Positions 42,074 to 50,299 of a stretch of DNA of 64,000 bases are shown here, in pieces. Position 1 is the stretch's first letter. Each line of letters opens with the position of its first letter. The stretch is from assembly GCA_038230035.1 (NCBI GenBank), contig JBBRNX010000015.1:1-64000 (forward strand), written 5' to 3'. Position numbers and translations under genes: made by a program. The notes beneath the pieces are model-generated. The model was not told the origin of the DNA. It ran no database searches and saw nothing but the letters and a program-made list of their open reading frames with translations. The DNA comes from Gaiella sp038230035. GTDB lineage: Bacteria; Actinomycetota; Thermoleophilia; Gaiellales; Gaiellaceae.

Positions 42074-42256
42074 GTGCCCGTCATCGAGGTGAAGCTCTAC
42101 GACCGTCGCGTCACGGAGGAATCCGTGCCGAAGATCATTGCCGCGCTCACCGACGCGCTTGCTGAGTCGAGCGGCGCCGCAAAGGAGCACATCCATGTGA
42201 TCGTCGAGGGCGTGTCGCCCAAGAACTGGGGCATCGCCGGGACGCCGCAAGGCTAG
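42074..42256 (+). CDS. 4-oxalocrotonate-tautomerase-family protein
   Basis: 60 residues starting GTG-Pro (V/M-PVIEVKLYDRRVTEESVPK), so Pro becomes the N-terminal catalytic base after Met removal, as in 4-OT. It ends with VIVEGVSPKNWGIAGTP. AAAGGAG lies 6-7 bases before the GTG. The family interconverts keto and enol forms of 2-oxo acids or dehalogenates acrylates. A close relative with the same PKNWG signature is at 46918. Confidence 0.88.
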   Translation: MPVIEVKLYDRRVTEESVPKIIAALTDALAESSGAAKEHIHVIVEGVSPKNWGIAGTPQG

Positions 42257-42270
42257 GAATCTCAGATCAC

Positions 42271-42282
42271 CGATTATCGATT
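42271..42282 (+). promoter_or_regulatory. Shared motif CGATTATCGATT upstream of the Mo-hydroxylase operon
   Basis: The second occurrence of CGATNATCGATT, 74-85 bp before the FAD-subunit ATG. It is followed by a small palindrome CCGGC-GTA-GCCGG at about 42293. See 22800 and 50308. Confidence 0.4.
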
Positions 42283-42355
42283 TAGTCCGCCGGCGTAGCC
42301 GGTTAGACTCGCGACGTGACAGGGAAGCGACGACTTCGACACTGAAGGAAGGTTC

Positions 42356-43141
42356 ATGACGAACGCCGCAGAGGTCTTGCTTCCATCCTCTCCCGCCGAG
42401 GCCGTGGCGCTGTTCGGCGACGGAGCTGGGGTCACGGTGGTCGCCGGAGGCACGATCGTCATGCCGTCCGTCGCGAGCGGCCGGATCCAACTGGGCAAGG
42501 TGCTCATGCTCACCCGCGCCGGGCTCGCTGGGTTCACGCGCGACGGCAGCACGACGACGATCGGTGCAATGACGCCCGTCCAGGAGCTGGTCGGCCTGGG
42601 GGATCCGCTCGGTGCGTGCGCGGCGAACGTGGCCGATGACGAGATCCGCGCGCAGGCGACCGTCGGAGGCAACCTACGAGCGGGCGCCGGGCCCGACGCG
42701 CCGCGCGGCGATCTCCAGGGCGCGCTCCTCGCGCTCGACGCGGTCGCGCGCTCCACCGGTGCGGACGGCGAGAGAACAGAGCGACTCGAGCAGTTTCTGA
42801 GCGCCGAGAACCGTCTGCTGCTGGACGTTTCCTTCGAGGAGCCCGCAGCGGGTGCGTTCGCAGCGATCGATTATCCGCACACCCACGCTTACACCGTTCT
42901 CGCCGTCTCGGGCTGCCGGACGGCTGACGGCACGATCAGGCTCGCGGCGACCGGCCTCGAAGGGCACGGCATGAGACTCCGGTCGGCCGAGGCGCAGAGC
43001 GCCGACCCGGTCGCGGCCGGCTCCGCCGCGCTGGACGACGTCGCGTTTACCGACGACGCCGTCGCATCGAGCTGGTACCGGACGAAAACGTTGCCGGTGC
43101 TCGTCCGCCGTGTTCTCGCCAAGCTCGAGGAGTCCGCATGA
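42356..43141 (+). CDS. Molybdenum hydroxylase FAD-binding (medium) subunit
   Basis: 261 residues, with the FAD_binding_5 motifs VVAGGTIVMPSVASG (normally VVAGGT followed by acidic or polar residues) and RAQATVGGNLRAGAGPDAPRGD, and a CO_deh_flav_C-like end (FTDDAVASSWYRTKTLPVL). It passes electrons from the Fe-S subunit to its acceptor. The leader GAAGGAAGG precedes the ATG. First gene of the five-gene overlapping operon. Confidence 0.9.
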   Translation: MTNAAEVLLPSSPAEAVALFGDGAGVTVVAGGTIVMPSVASGRIQLGKVLMLTRAGLAGFTRDGSTTTIGAMTPVQELVGLGDPLGACAANVADDEIRAQATVGGNLRAGAGPDAPRGDLQGALLALDAVARSTGADGERTERLEQFLSAENRLLLDVSFEEPAAGAFAAIDYPHTHAYTVLAVSGCRTADGTIRLAATGLEGHGMRLRSAEAQSADPVAAGSAALDDVAFTDDAVASSWYRTKTLPVLVRRVLAKLEESA

Positions 43142-43650
43142 ACCTCTCCGTCAACGGCGTAGTGCATGACATCGAGAGCGGCCCGCTCGCCTCGCTGCTC
43201 GACGTCCTGCGCGAAGAGCTCGGGATCACGAGCCCGAAGGCGGGCTGTGAGCAGGGCGGCTGCGGGGCCTGCACCGTGCTCGTCGATGGCCGGCCGCAGC
43301 GGTCGTGCCTCACTCCCGTTGTTGCGGTCGACGGCGCCGACATCATGACCGTCGAAGGTCTCGGCACACCGAGCGACCTCGCGCCGGTGCAGCAGGCCTT
43401 CACCCATCATTACGCCGCTCAGTGCGGGTTCTGCACTGGCGGGATGATGCTCGCAGCGCATGCCTATGTCGAGCACGGTGGGACCGATGATCGCGAGGCG
43501 ATTCAGAACGCTCTCGGCGGGCACGTCTGCCGCTGCACGGGGTATGTGAAGATCATCGACGCCGTTGCTGCTGTCGCTCGCGGCGACTCGTTCGACGCGA
43601 CGCTCACCGCCGCGGGCACCCATATGACGAACCTCGGAGGTGTCGCATGA
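43138..43650 (+). CDS. Molybdenum hydroxylase 2Fe-2S (small) subunit
   Basis: 170 residues with the plant-type ferredoxin cluster cysteines in SPKAGCEQGGCGACTVLVDG...SC and the second cluster domain CGFCTGGMMLAAHAY...GHVCRCTGYVKI. It carries electrons from the molybdenum centre to FAD. It overlaps both neighbours by ATGA. Confidence 0.95.
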   Translation: MNLSVNGVVHDIESGPLASLLDVLREELGITSPKAGCEQGGCGACTVLVDGRPQRSCLTPVVAVDGADIMTVEGLGTPSDLAPVQQAFTHHYAAQCGFCTGGMMLAAHAYVEHGGTDDREAIQNALGGHVCRCTGYVKIIDAVAAVARGDSFDATLTAAGTHMTNLGGVA

Positions 43651-45020
43651 AGGCTGTCGGCGCTCGCGTTCCGCGCTACGACGGGGTCGCGCATGCGACT
43701 GGCCGCACCGAGTTCGTCGACGACGTCAGGGTACCCGGGACGCTGTGGGTGAAGGCGCTCCGGTCGCCTTCGCACCATGCCGACATCACCCGGCTCGACA
43801 CCTCGCCCGCCGCCGCGATGAAGGGCGTGCACGCGGTGATCACCGCCGACGACGTGCCGCTGCTCGAGTACGGGCACCTCTCCGCGCTCGGCATCCCGGC
43901 CGACGAGCCGCTGCTCGCCAAGCACCACGTGCGCTACAAGGGCCAGCCGATCGCGGTCGTCGCCGCCGACGACGAAGAGACCGCGCAGGCCGCGGTCGAC
44001 GCGATCGGGCTCGACCTCTCCGAGAAGCCCGCCCTCTTCGACGTCCGCAAGGCGTTCGACACCGATGCGCCGCAGATCCACCAGTGGGGCAACTGGTACA
44101 CGCATTTCGAGGGTGGGATGGACCGTCGGCAGATCCGGAAGGGGAACATCGAGGAGGCGTTCGACAAGGCGGACGTCATCGTCCAGGGCGTGTACCGTCC
44201 GGCCGCGATCGAGCACGTGCCGCTCGAGACCCAGGTGTGCCTCGTCGTGCCGGAGGCGAACGGCCGCCTCACGATCTATTCGTGCACGCAGGCGCTCTAC
44301 TTCTCGATGGGCGTCGTCGCGGCGCATCTCGGACTCTCGCTCAACGAGCTGAAGTTCGTCGGCGGCACCGTCGGCGGCGGGTTCGGCGGCAAGGTCGACA
44401 CCGCGACGGAGACGATATGCGCGCTGCTCGCCCAGAAGTCGGGCCGGCCGGTGAAGTGGCGCTGGACGCGCGAAGAGGAGTTCCTCTGCTCGTCGACCCG
44501 CGCGCCGTGGCACATGGAGATCGCCGATGCGGTGACGAAGGACGGCTGGATCCTCGGCCGCAAGATGCTGACGCTCCACGACTCGGGCGCCTACTCGCGC
44601 TTCTCGCCCTACGGCCTGACGAAGCACAGCTTCCACCACACCGGGGCGTACTCGATCCCGAACCTGGAGTTCGACGGGTACGTCGTCTACACGAACCGGG
44701 TGCCGACGACTGCGATGCGGGGCTTCGGCGTGACGTCCGTGTCGTTCGCGACGGAGACGCACCTGAGCCGGATCGCTCTCGAGCTCGGCGTCGACCCGTT
44801 CGAGCTTCGTCTTAAGAATGCGAACAGGATCGGCGACACGTCGCCGAACCAGATCGCGTACACGGACCCGTCGACAGTGCCGACGATCCTCGCGATGGCC
44901 GATGCGATCGACTACGACCTCGCACCGGACTACCGCGCGATGACTCCTGACCCCCGCTCCGGCGACCTGCTCCCCGAGCATCTCGTCGGGCAACTCGGCA
45001 GCACGGAAGGACATCACTAA
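43647..45020 (+). CDS. Molybdenum hydroxylase large subunit, N-terminal half (split)
   Basis: 457 residues covering the a/b-hammerhead domain (AVGARVPRYDGVAHATGRTE) and the first Mo-cofactor-binding part with GGTVGGGFGGKVDTATE. The active-site loop reads TTAMRGFGVTS, not the AYRCSFR of form I CO dehydrogenase, so CO is not the substrate. The protein ends PEHLVGQLGSTEGHH at a TAA that shares a base with the ATG of the next gene (TAATG). Normal large subunits of ~770 residues continue without break. Split large subunits are known in nicotinate dehydrogenase of Eubacterium barkeri. A purine or N-heterocycle substrate is possible. Confidence 0.9.
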   Translation: MKAVGARVPRYDGVAHATGRTEFVDDVRVPGTLWVKALRSPSHHADITRLDTSPAAAMKGVHAVITADDVPLLEYGHLSALGIPADEPLLAKHHVRYKGQPIAVVAADDEETAQAAVDAIGLDLSEKPALFDVRKAFDTDAPQIHQWGNWYTHFEGGMDRRQIRKGNIEEAFDKADVIVQGVYRPAAIEHVPLETQVCLVVPEANGRLTIYSCTQALYFSMGVVAAHLGLSLNELKFVGGTVGGGFGGKVDTATETICALLAQKSGRPVKWRWTREEEFLCSSTRAPWHMEIADAVTKDGWILGRKMLTLHDSGAYSRFSPYGLTKHSFHHTGAYSIPNLEFDGYVVYTNRVPTTAMRGFGVTSVSFATETHLSRIALELGVDPFELRLKNANRIGDTSPNQIAYTDPSTVPTILAMADAIDYDLAPDYRAMTPDPRSGDLLPEHLVGQLGSTEGHH

Positions 45021-46117
45021 TGGCCGTCCACAAGGGCCGCGGCCTCGCGGCGATCGAATACCCGACCGGGATGAACCAGAACGGCGATCCGTCGCAGGCG
45101 TGGATCAAGGTGAAGCCCGACGGGCGGATCGACGTTTTCGCCGGCACGTCCGACATCGGCAATGGCTCGAAGACGATCCAGTCGCAGATCGTGGCCGAGA
45201 CGATCGGTGTGCCGTACGAGTGGATCACCTACGACAACTCGAACACCGACTCCTCGCCGGTCTGCACCGGCACGTTTGCCTCGCGCGCGACCTTCGTCGC
45301 AGGGAAAGCTGCCGAGAAGGCTGCTCTCGCGGTGCGCGCGAAGATCCTCGAGATCGCCGGCAAGGAGCTGGAGATCGATCCTGCCGACCTGGAGATCGTC
45401 GACGGCGAGGTTCTCGCGAAGGGCGCGCCGCAGAAGAAGATCAGCGTCCCGGACGTGGCCGCGGCCGCGACGTGGACGTATGGCGAGCTGATCACCGGCA
45501 CCGGCGCGCAGCTGAAGCCGTACGCGTCGATCGTCGAGCCGGAGACCGGGAAGGTCGATCTGTCACCGCACTCCGCGATCTCGTATGCCTCGTGCGCGGC
45601 CGAGGTGGAGGTCGACGATGAAACGGGCATCGTCACTGTGCTCCGTTTGTGGCAGTGCTACGACGTCGGCAAGTCGATCAACCCGACGCTGGTCGAGGGG
45701 CAGATCGAAGGCGGCGCGATGCAGGGTCTCGGGCTCGGGCTCCTGGAGAACTGCTACCCGTACTACCCGTCGGTCGAGCACCGCGGTGGCGAGTTCGGCT
45801 CGTATCTCGCTCCCGGGATGGAGGACATGCCGCAGATCGACACGATCATTATCGAGAACCCATCCGCCGACGGCCCGTACGGCGCCAAGGGGATCGGCGA
45901 GATGGCGAACAACGCACAGCCGCCGGCGATCGCATCGGCTGTCTTCGATGCAGTAGGCGTGTGGGTGACCGAACTGCCGATCACACCAGAGCGCGTGCTG
46001 CGGGCGCTGGAGGCGAAGGCGGAGCCGCGCCGCAACGGCAAGCTCGTGATCTTCGACGAGGAGCTCTCGATCAACACCGTCGGGAACGGCGCGGTCAAGC
46101 TCGAGGTAGCGGTCTGA
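45020..46117 (+). CDS. Molybdenum hydroxylase large subunit, C-terminal half (split)
   Basis: 365 residues starting MAVHKGRGLAAIEYPTGMNQ. It carries the second Mo-binding part: AGTSDIGNGSKTIQSQIVAE, FASRATFVAGKA, LWQCYDVGKSINPTLVEGQI, EGGAMQGLGLGLLE and the catalytic Glu in YGAKGIGEMANN. The halves are translationally coupled (TAATG) and both keep all expected motifs, so this is a genuine two-gene subunit and not a broken one. Confidence 0.9.
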   Translation: MAVHKGRGLAAIEYPTGMNQNGDPSQAWIKVKPDGRIDVFAGTSDIGNGSKTIQSQIVAETIGVPYEWITYDNSNTDSSPVCTGTFASRATFVAGKAAEKAALAVRAKILEIAGKELEIDPADLEIVDGEVLAKGAPQKKISVPDVAAAATWTYGELITGTGAQLKPYASIVEPETGKVDLSPHSAISYASCAAEVEVDDETGIVTVLRLWQCYDVGKSINPTLVEGQIEGGAMQGLGLGLLENCYPYYPSVEHRGGEFGSYLAPGMEDMPQIDTIIIENPSADGPYGAKGIGEMANNAQPPAIASAVFDAVGVWVTELPITPERVLRALEAKAEPRRNGKLVIFDEELSINTVGNGAVKLEVAV

Positions 46118-46503
46118 CGTCTCCGTTCGGCAGCTGGAATGGCGTGGAGCCGCACCCTCTCTTCCCGGGGGTAGGGCTCCATGCCGTCGGAGGCGATCAG
46201 GTGCTGCTTTGCCACGTGACCTATGAGCCGGGGACGACCGTCCGCCGGCACAGCCACGAGGCCACGGAGCAGGTGATGTGGATCGTCGACGGGTCGATGA
46301 CGATGGCGGTCGATGACGAAACGCGTGTGTTGAAGGCCGGGGACGTTGTCGTGGTGAACCGCGGGATCGAGCACGAGCTGTTCTCGGCCGACGGCGTCAC
46401 GTTCGTGGAGGCGCTGGCGCCGGTGCCGCTCGACCATGTCCCAGACGCCGAGCGCGATCTCGTGCTCGGCGATCTCGCCGGCTCGCTCCACGTCGAGCGC
46501 TGA
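46114..46503 (+). CDS. Cupin-domain protein with an apparent CTG start
   Basis: About 129 residues. The conserved N-terminal segment LTSPFGSWNGVEPHPLFPGV is open back to a CTG that forms a CTGA overlap with the large-subunit stop. The first canonical start, GTG 46144, would remove the FGSW segment. Cupin motif 1 is PGTTVRRHSHEATEQVMWIV and motif 2 LKAGDVVVVNRGIEHELFS. It ends the hydroxylase operon and likely serves the same pathway. Confidence 0.75.
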   Translation: MTSPFGSWNGVEPHPLFPGVGLHAVGGDQVLLCHVTYEPGTTVRRHSHEATEQVMWIVDGSMTMAVDDETRVLKAGDVVVVNRGIEHELFSADGVTFVEALAPVPLDHVPDAERDLVLGDLAGSLHVER

Positions 46504-46516
46504 CACGGCGTGGCGA

Positions 46517-46560
46517 CCGGTTGGGCTCGTCCACGGCGCCTGGTGCTGGGGCCAGGCGTC
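46517..46560 (+). pseudogene. Alpha/beta-hydrolase N-terminal scrap
   Basis: A few codons read PVGLVHGAWCWGQAS, the oxyanion-loop start (LVHGAWxWG) of alpha/beta hydrolases, then the sequence loses similarity. It is part of the 414-bp gene-free gap 46504-46917, which holds only degraded pieces. Confidence 0.4.
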
Positions 46561-46753
46561 CTCGTCACCTTCCTCGCCGGTGAGAACGCGGAAGCCGCGT
46601 CGCGACTCGACCCGGCCGCGCGCCAAACGGCCGTCCTCGACGGCTAGCTATGTCGGCGCTGAGGCCCGCGAGGCGACAGACTATCGTCGAGCTCGAATGG
46701 TCAGCGGAGGAGCGGATGCGCGCCGCCTATGCCGCGACCTTCGTCGGCGGGCT

Positions 46754-46897
46754 ATGCGCTTCGGCGAGGATCTGCGTCGTCCGATCGGCCCGATTCACTG
46801 GGCCTGCGCGGACATCGCGGGCGTGGGCTACATGCACATGGAGGGCGCCATTCGCTCCGGTGAAGCCGCTGCCGCCACAGTTCTCGCCCGTCTTTGA
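46754..46897 (+). pseudogene. Flavin amine-oxidase C-terminal remnant
   Basis: Forty-seven codons, MRFGEDLRRPIGPIHWACAD to ATVLARL. This matches the C-terminal FAD-contact segment of flavin monoamine oxidases (IHWAGTE...GYMDGAIRSGERAA pattern) with AGVGYMHMEGAIRSGEAAA. The remaining ~400 residues of such an enzyme are missing upstream, so this is the tail of a deleted gene. Confidence 0.6.
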
Positions 46898-46917
46898 CAC
46901 CGCGAAAGGAGATCGAG

Positions 46918-47130
46918 ATGCCACTGATCGAGGTCAAGCTGTTCGACTACCGCCTGACACCGGAGGTGAGCGCTGCGCTGATCGAGAAGCTCACGGATGC
47001 CCTCTGTGACGCCGTTCATCCGGGGCTGCGCGACCACACATGGGTCATCGTCGAGGGGCATAACCCGAAGAACTGGGGCGTCGGCGGCAAACCGTGGCCC
47101 GTCGACCAGATGCCTCCAGGACCCGCCTAG
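46918..47130 (+). CDS. 4-oxalocrotonate-tautomerase-family protein (second copy)
   Basis: 70 residues, MPLIEVKLFDYRLTPEVSAA, with the N-terminal Pro, and HTWVIVEGHNPKNWGVGGKP. It clearly shares ancestry with the 60-residue protein at 42074 and carries a 10-residue C-terminal extension. AAAGGAG lies upstream of the ATG. The stop TAG overlaps the stop of the convergent VOC gene (CTAG at 47127-47130). Confidence 0.88.
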   Translation: MPLIEVKLFDYRLTPEVSAALIEKLTDALCDAVHPGLRDHTWVIVEGHNPKNWGVGGKPWPVDQMPPGPA

Positions 47131-47564
47131 CGTATTGGCGTCCGTTCGGCGGCGTTGCTCTGGTCGGCGCCTGTGCGCTCGAACAGCTCGACGAGGTGAC
47201 CGTCGGGGTCCTTGACGTAGAACTGCACGACACCGTCGCCGCGTTCTAGTGGTCCCGCAAAGACGTCGATCCCGACGGACTCGAGTCGTGCTCGCTCCGC
47301 CTCGAGATCGTCGACCTCGATCGCCAGATGGACCGCGAGACCCGCTTGCGCGCCTAGCCCCGGACCCTTCCAACCTGGCTCGGACGTCGTGTCTCCGGCG
47401 ACGATCAGGTGGATCTCCTGACCGCCTGCCCGAAACCAGGCCCCGGCGAATGCGAAGTTCGGCGGTCGCTGTAGCTCCTCCATTCCGATCTGCTCGGCGT
47501 AGAAACGCTTCGAGGAGTCGAGATCCGAGACGACGAGCGCGACGTGTTGGATCCCGATCAGCAC
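47127..47564 (-). CDS. VOC-superfamily protein
   Basis: 145 residues from GTG 47564: LIGIQHVALVVSDLDSSKRF, then GGQEIHLIVAGDT, AVHLAIEVDDLEAERARLES and VVQFYVKDPDGHLVELFER. His in IQHVAL, His in EIHLI, His in AVHLAI and Glu in LVELFE give a full metal-ligand set as in glyoxalase I-like lyases and dioxygenases. It is downstream of the diol dehydratase genes on the same strand (23-bp gap). Confidence 0.9.
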   Translation of the reverse strand: MLIGIQHVALVVSDLDSSKRFYAEQIGMEELQRPPNFAFAGAWFRAGGQEIHLIVAGDTTSEPGWKGPGLGAQAGLAVHLAIEVDDLEAERARLESVGIDVFAGPLERGDGVVQFYVKDPDGHLVELFERTGADQSNAAERTPIR

Positions 47565-47587
47565 CGCTTGCCGAGCATACGGCTTGG

Positions 47588-49837
47588 TCAGCTCGAGTGA
47601 CAGACGGGTGTTGCGCGGAGCTCGAGCTCGAGCGCAGGCGCATCGGGCTCGACGGCCTTCGTCTCGCGTGAGTGCAGGAGCATCGTGCGCACGATCAGCT
47701 TGGCCCGCGCGAAGTTGTCGAGCTCGGTCGGAACGGGGCCGACCCGCTGACCGAGCGCGTAGCCGGCCGCGTTCCGGCCCATCGCCCGGTACGACTCGAG
47801 TGAGTAGAGCGGCGACATGCCGAACAGCTCGAGGTTGTCGAGCGGCTGGAGATCCGCACGGTGAATCACCGCTGTGCCCTTGGATTGGATGCCGAGCGCG
47901 ACGGCCGAGCCCGACAGCTGCGCGCCGTCGTGCGCGATGAACGCGACGTCTGCCACACGCCGTACCCGGACAATGCGCGGGGAGCCACCTGCTTCGCGGA
48001 CTCCCTCGACGATCGCGGCGAGAACGTCGCCATGGTCGAGGCCGGCAATCGTCTCGCGAATCTCGTCGGCGAAGGCGGGGCCTACGGCGATCACGACCTC
48101 CGCGGGATCGTCGCCTCGGGTCGCCTCGACGGTGTCCAAGGTCGGAGAGGCCGTCTCATCGATGGCGGTGCCGAGTCGTGACGCGTCGACGACGTACGGC
48201 AGAGCCTGCAGCAGCTCCCAGCGCGCCCCCTCTAACCGGTAGCCGGTCCCGGGTCCGAGATAGGCGTTCGGATCGTTGACAGCGGAGTGGACGAGCCCGT
48301 CGCGGTCGATGACCGCGGCGGTTTGTAGATAGTCCGCGCACACCCGCTGCCTCTGCATCGCGACGATCGCCTCAGCGACGTCCACGAAACCGCGCCGATC
48401 GAGGGCGAGAGCCACATCGAGGCCGGACACCTTCCGCGCGAGCGCATTGTCGGCAGCCTCCACGTCGGCGGCCCGATCGCGATCTGGCATGTCGTTCGAG
48501 TCGTAGCCGAAGGTCGCTGCGTTGACCTCTTCCGCGGTGACCGGCGGCAGGCCGAGCTCCTCGAAGACGGCTTGGATTGCGCGCGCTGCCTTTGCGCGGA
48601 TCCGCGTCACTTCGTCCTCGTCCACCGGCTCGATGCCGCCGTCGACCTGCCAGTCGCGCTGCATGGTGAGCCACTCGTCGAGGTCGTCGGCGTCGTAGTT
48701 GCCGCCGCCGAATGTGTTGTCGTGTCGCGGCATGACGGAGTAACCGGACGTGACGAAGTCGGTTCCAGGGAGGAACTGCCCCATGAGTTTTGCGGTCTTG
48801 CGGATCGCGGAATGCGAGGCGATCGCGTCGTTGCCGGACGCAACTTCGAGGTCGAGCCAGGCTGCGATCATGTTCTCGGCCAGAATCGCGCGCGAGCCGC
48901 CCGGCAGAGAAAGCACCAGAGCGACGCACGAGATGGAGCCGTTCTGGATGCCTTGTGATCCAGCAGCCCTGACCACCGCGATGCAGCGGGCTTCGAGATA
49001 GAGCATCGACATGCCCTGCGCGTACCCCATCAAGGCCTCCGACCCTGTGCCGGAGGTGAAGCGCACCTTGACGCCCCGGGAGGCGTAGGCGGCTCCCAGG
49101 AACGACTTCGACCACGGGGTGTCGTCGCCGTCGACGAAGACGGGCTCGGTCCCGTACACCGAGAGCGTCTCGGCGTAGGTTACGAGGCCGTTGATCGCGA
49201 GCTCGAGATTGCGACGTTCTTCGACCGCGCACTGCGTCATCACTCCAGGCCGCCCGGTCTGGGATCCGACGAGCAGGGCGATCGCGTTGAGCGGCGCGTA
49301 GCGGGCGACGCCGACGGTTGTCTCCAGCTCGGCAAACCCACGCGCAGCGGCCTCGGCCGCGTCGGCTGCGAGCAGCGCAGGGCTTTCCTTCAGGTTCGTG
49401 ACGTGTGCCTGGTTGCCGGGAGCACGGCGCGCGCGCAGTTTCTTCAGCGCGAACATCAGCTCCACCGGGTCGAGCATCCCGGCGACCCGCGCGAGTTTGG
49501 CGGGTGTCAGCCCGCGCGCGAGGCGAACGAGTTCGCCCCGAGGGACGTCGACGTCGACGAGCATGCGCGCGATCGTCTCGTCCGGGAGAGGCATCGCTTC
49601 GGCCCCAATGTCGAGATCGAGCCCGTGCGCGACGACGAACCGGTCGATGACGTCGAACTCCGCTCTCGCCCTGCCGTCCAGGCGCGTCACGACGCCGTCC
49701 TCGATCACAAGCTCTGGCGCGGGATCGCTCGGCCCGTTGGCGGCTACCAGCCCGAGGTCCGGCATGGGCGAGATGAGCATCTCCTGACGCAGCTCCCGTT
49801 CTGCACGCGACGCGAAGCGGCGGTTCCCGTCGGTCAC
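47588..49837 (-). CDS. B12-dependent diol/glycerol dehydratase, fused large and medium subunits
   Basis: 749 residues from GTG 49837. Residues 1 to ~550 match the large (alpha) subunit barrel: VTNLKESPALLAADAAEAAA, VGVARYAPLNAIALLVGSQT, SGTGSEALMGYAQGMSMLYL, AAGSQGIQNGSISCVALVLS and RHDNTFGGGNYDADD. Residues ~600-749 match the medium subunit (DPAEVVIAVGPAFADEI, ALGIQSKGTAVIHRADLQPL, FARAKLIVRTMLLHSRETKA). The enzyme dehydrates 1,2-diols or glycerol to aldehydes by an adenosylcobalamin radical. Fusion of the two subunits is the form I recall from mycobacteria. It overlaps the small subunit by 4 bases. No reactivase gene is in the window. Confidence 0.9.
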   Translation of the reverse strand: MTDGNRRFASRAERELRQEMLISPMPDLGLVAANGPSDPAPELVIEDGVVTRLDGRARAEFDVIDRFVVAHGLDLDIGAEAMPLPDETIARMLVDVDVPRGELVRLARGLTPAKLARVAGMLDPVELMFALKKLRARRAPGNQAHVTNLKESPALLAADAAEAAARGFAELETTVGVARYAPLNAIALLVGSQTGRPGVMTQCAVEERRNLELAINGLVTYAETLSVYGTEPVFVDGDDTPWSKSFLGAAYASRGVKVRFTSGTGSEALMGYAQGMSMLYLEARCIAVVRAAGSQGIQNGSISCVALVLSLPGGSRAILAENMIAAWLDLEVASGNDAIASHSAIRKTAKLMGQFLPGTDFVTSGYSVMPRHDNTFGGGNYDADDLDEWLTMQRDWQVDGGIEPVDEDEVTRIRAKAARAIQAVFEELGLPPVTAEEVNAATFGYDSNDMPDRDRAADVEAADNALARKVSGLDVALALDRRGFVDVAEAIVAMQRQRVCADYLQTAAVIDRDGLVHSAVNDPNAYLGPGTGYRLEGARWELLQALPYVVDASRLGTAIDETASPTLDTVEATRGDDPAEVVIAVGPAFADEIRETIAGLDHGDVLAAIVEGVREAGGSPRIVRVRRVADVAFIAHDGAQLSGSAVALGIQSKGTAVIHRADLQPLDNLELFGMSPLYSLESYRAMGRNAAGYALGQRVGPVPTELDNFARAKLIVRTMLLHSRETKAVEPDAPALELELRATPVCHSS

Positions 49838-50271
49838 GACTCGGAACCCTCGGGTCGGCGCAACAGGCCGCGCTCGACGTACGCGACGGCGGCGTTGCGG
49901 ATGAAGGTCGCTGTTTGCAGCGCCCCGTATGTCTCGAGCCGAGTCGCCCAGCTGTCGAGCTCTGTGACGCTCGAACGCCCGGGGCGCAAGGCTGTGTAGA
50001 TCTCGAGCAATTCGCTGTCGGGGACACTCGCCAGCTCGGCTGCGCGTTCCAGGTTGTCTGCCAGCGGATCGCGGCCCGCCGCGCGTGCGACGCCAGCCTG
50101 ATAACGCAGTGTGTCGGGCGTCGCCCGGATGTCTGCAGCGACGACCGTCCCGGCTCGGGCGCCGTCGAGCGTCACATCGTCGAGAGGCATGCCGGACGGT
50201 GTCGAGACGAGGTCGGGCCGCCGCGAGCCGAGCGGGTAGTCCGTCTGCGGATCAAACGCGCGCCTGCGCAT
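49834..50271 (-). CDS. Diol/glycerol dehydratase small subunit
   Basis: 145 residues (MRRRAFDPQTDYPLGSRRPD), with the small-subunit hallmarks YPLGSRRPDLV near the start and LRPGRSSVTELDSWATRLET toward the end (pattern LRPxRSTxxELxxxAxxL). It is required for the complete alpha-beta-gamma enzyme. Its start codon shares bases with the other strand's possible start of the SDR gene. The promoter region must therefore lie inside the 5' part of the divergent SDR gene. Confidence 0.9.
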   Translation of the reverse strand: MRRRAFDPQTDYPLGSRRPDLVSTPSGMPLDDVTLDGARAGTVVAADIRATPDTLRYQAGVARAAGRDPLADNLERAAELASVPDSELLEIYTALRPGRSSVTELDSWATRLETYGALQTATFIRNAAVAYVERGLLRRPEGSES

Positions 50272-50299
50272 GACGTTCCAATTTATAGTCTCCAGCGCT

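Noticed and set aside
42356..46117. Form I aerobic CO dehydrogenase (coxMSL)
   Set aside because: The active-site loop lacks AYRCSFR and reads TAMRGFGVTS. The large subunit is split. Maturation genes of Cox type alone do not prove CO oxidation.
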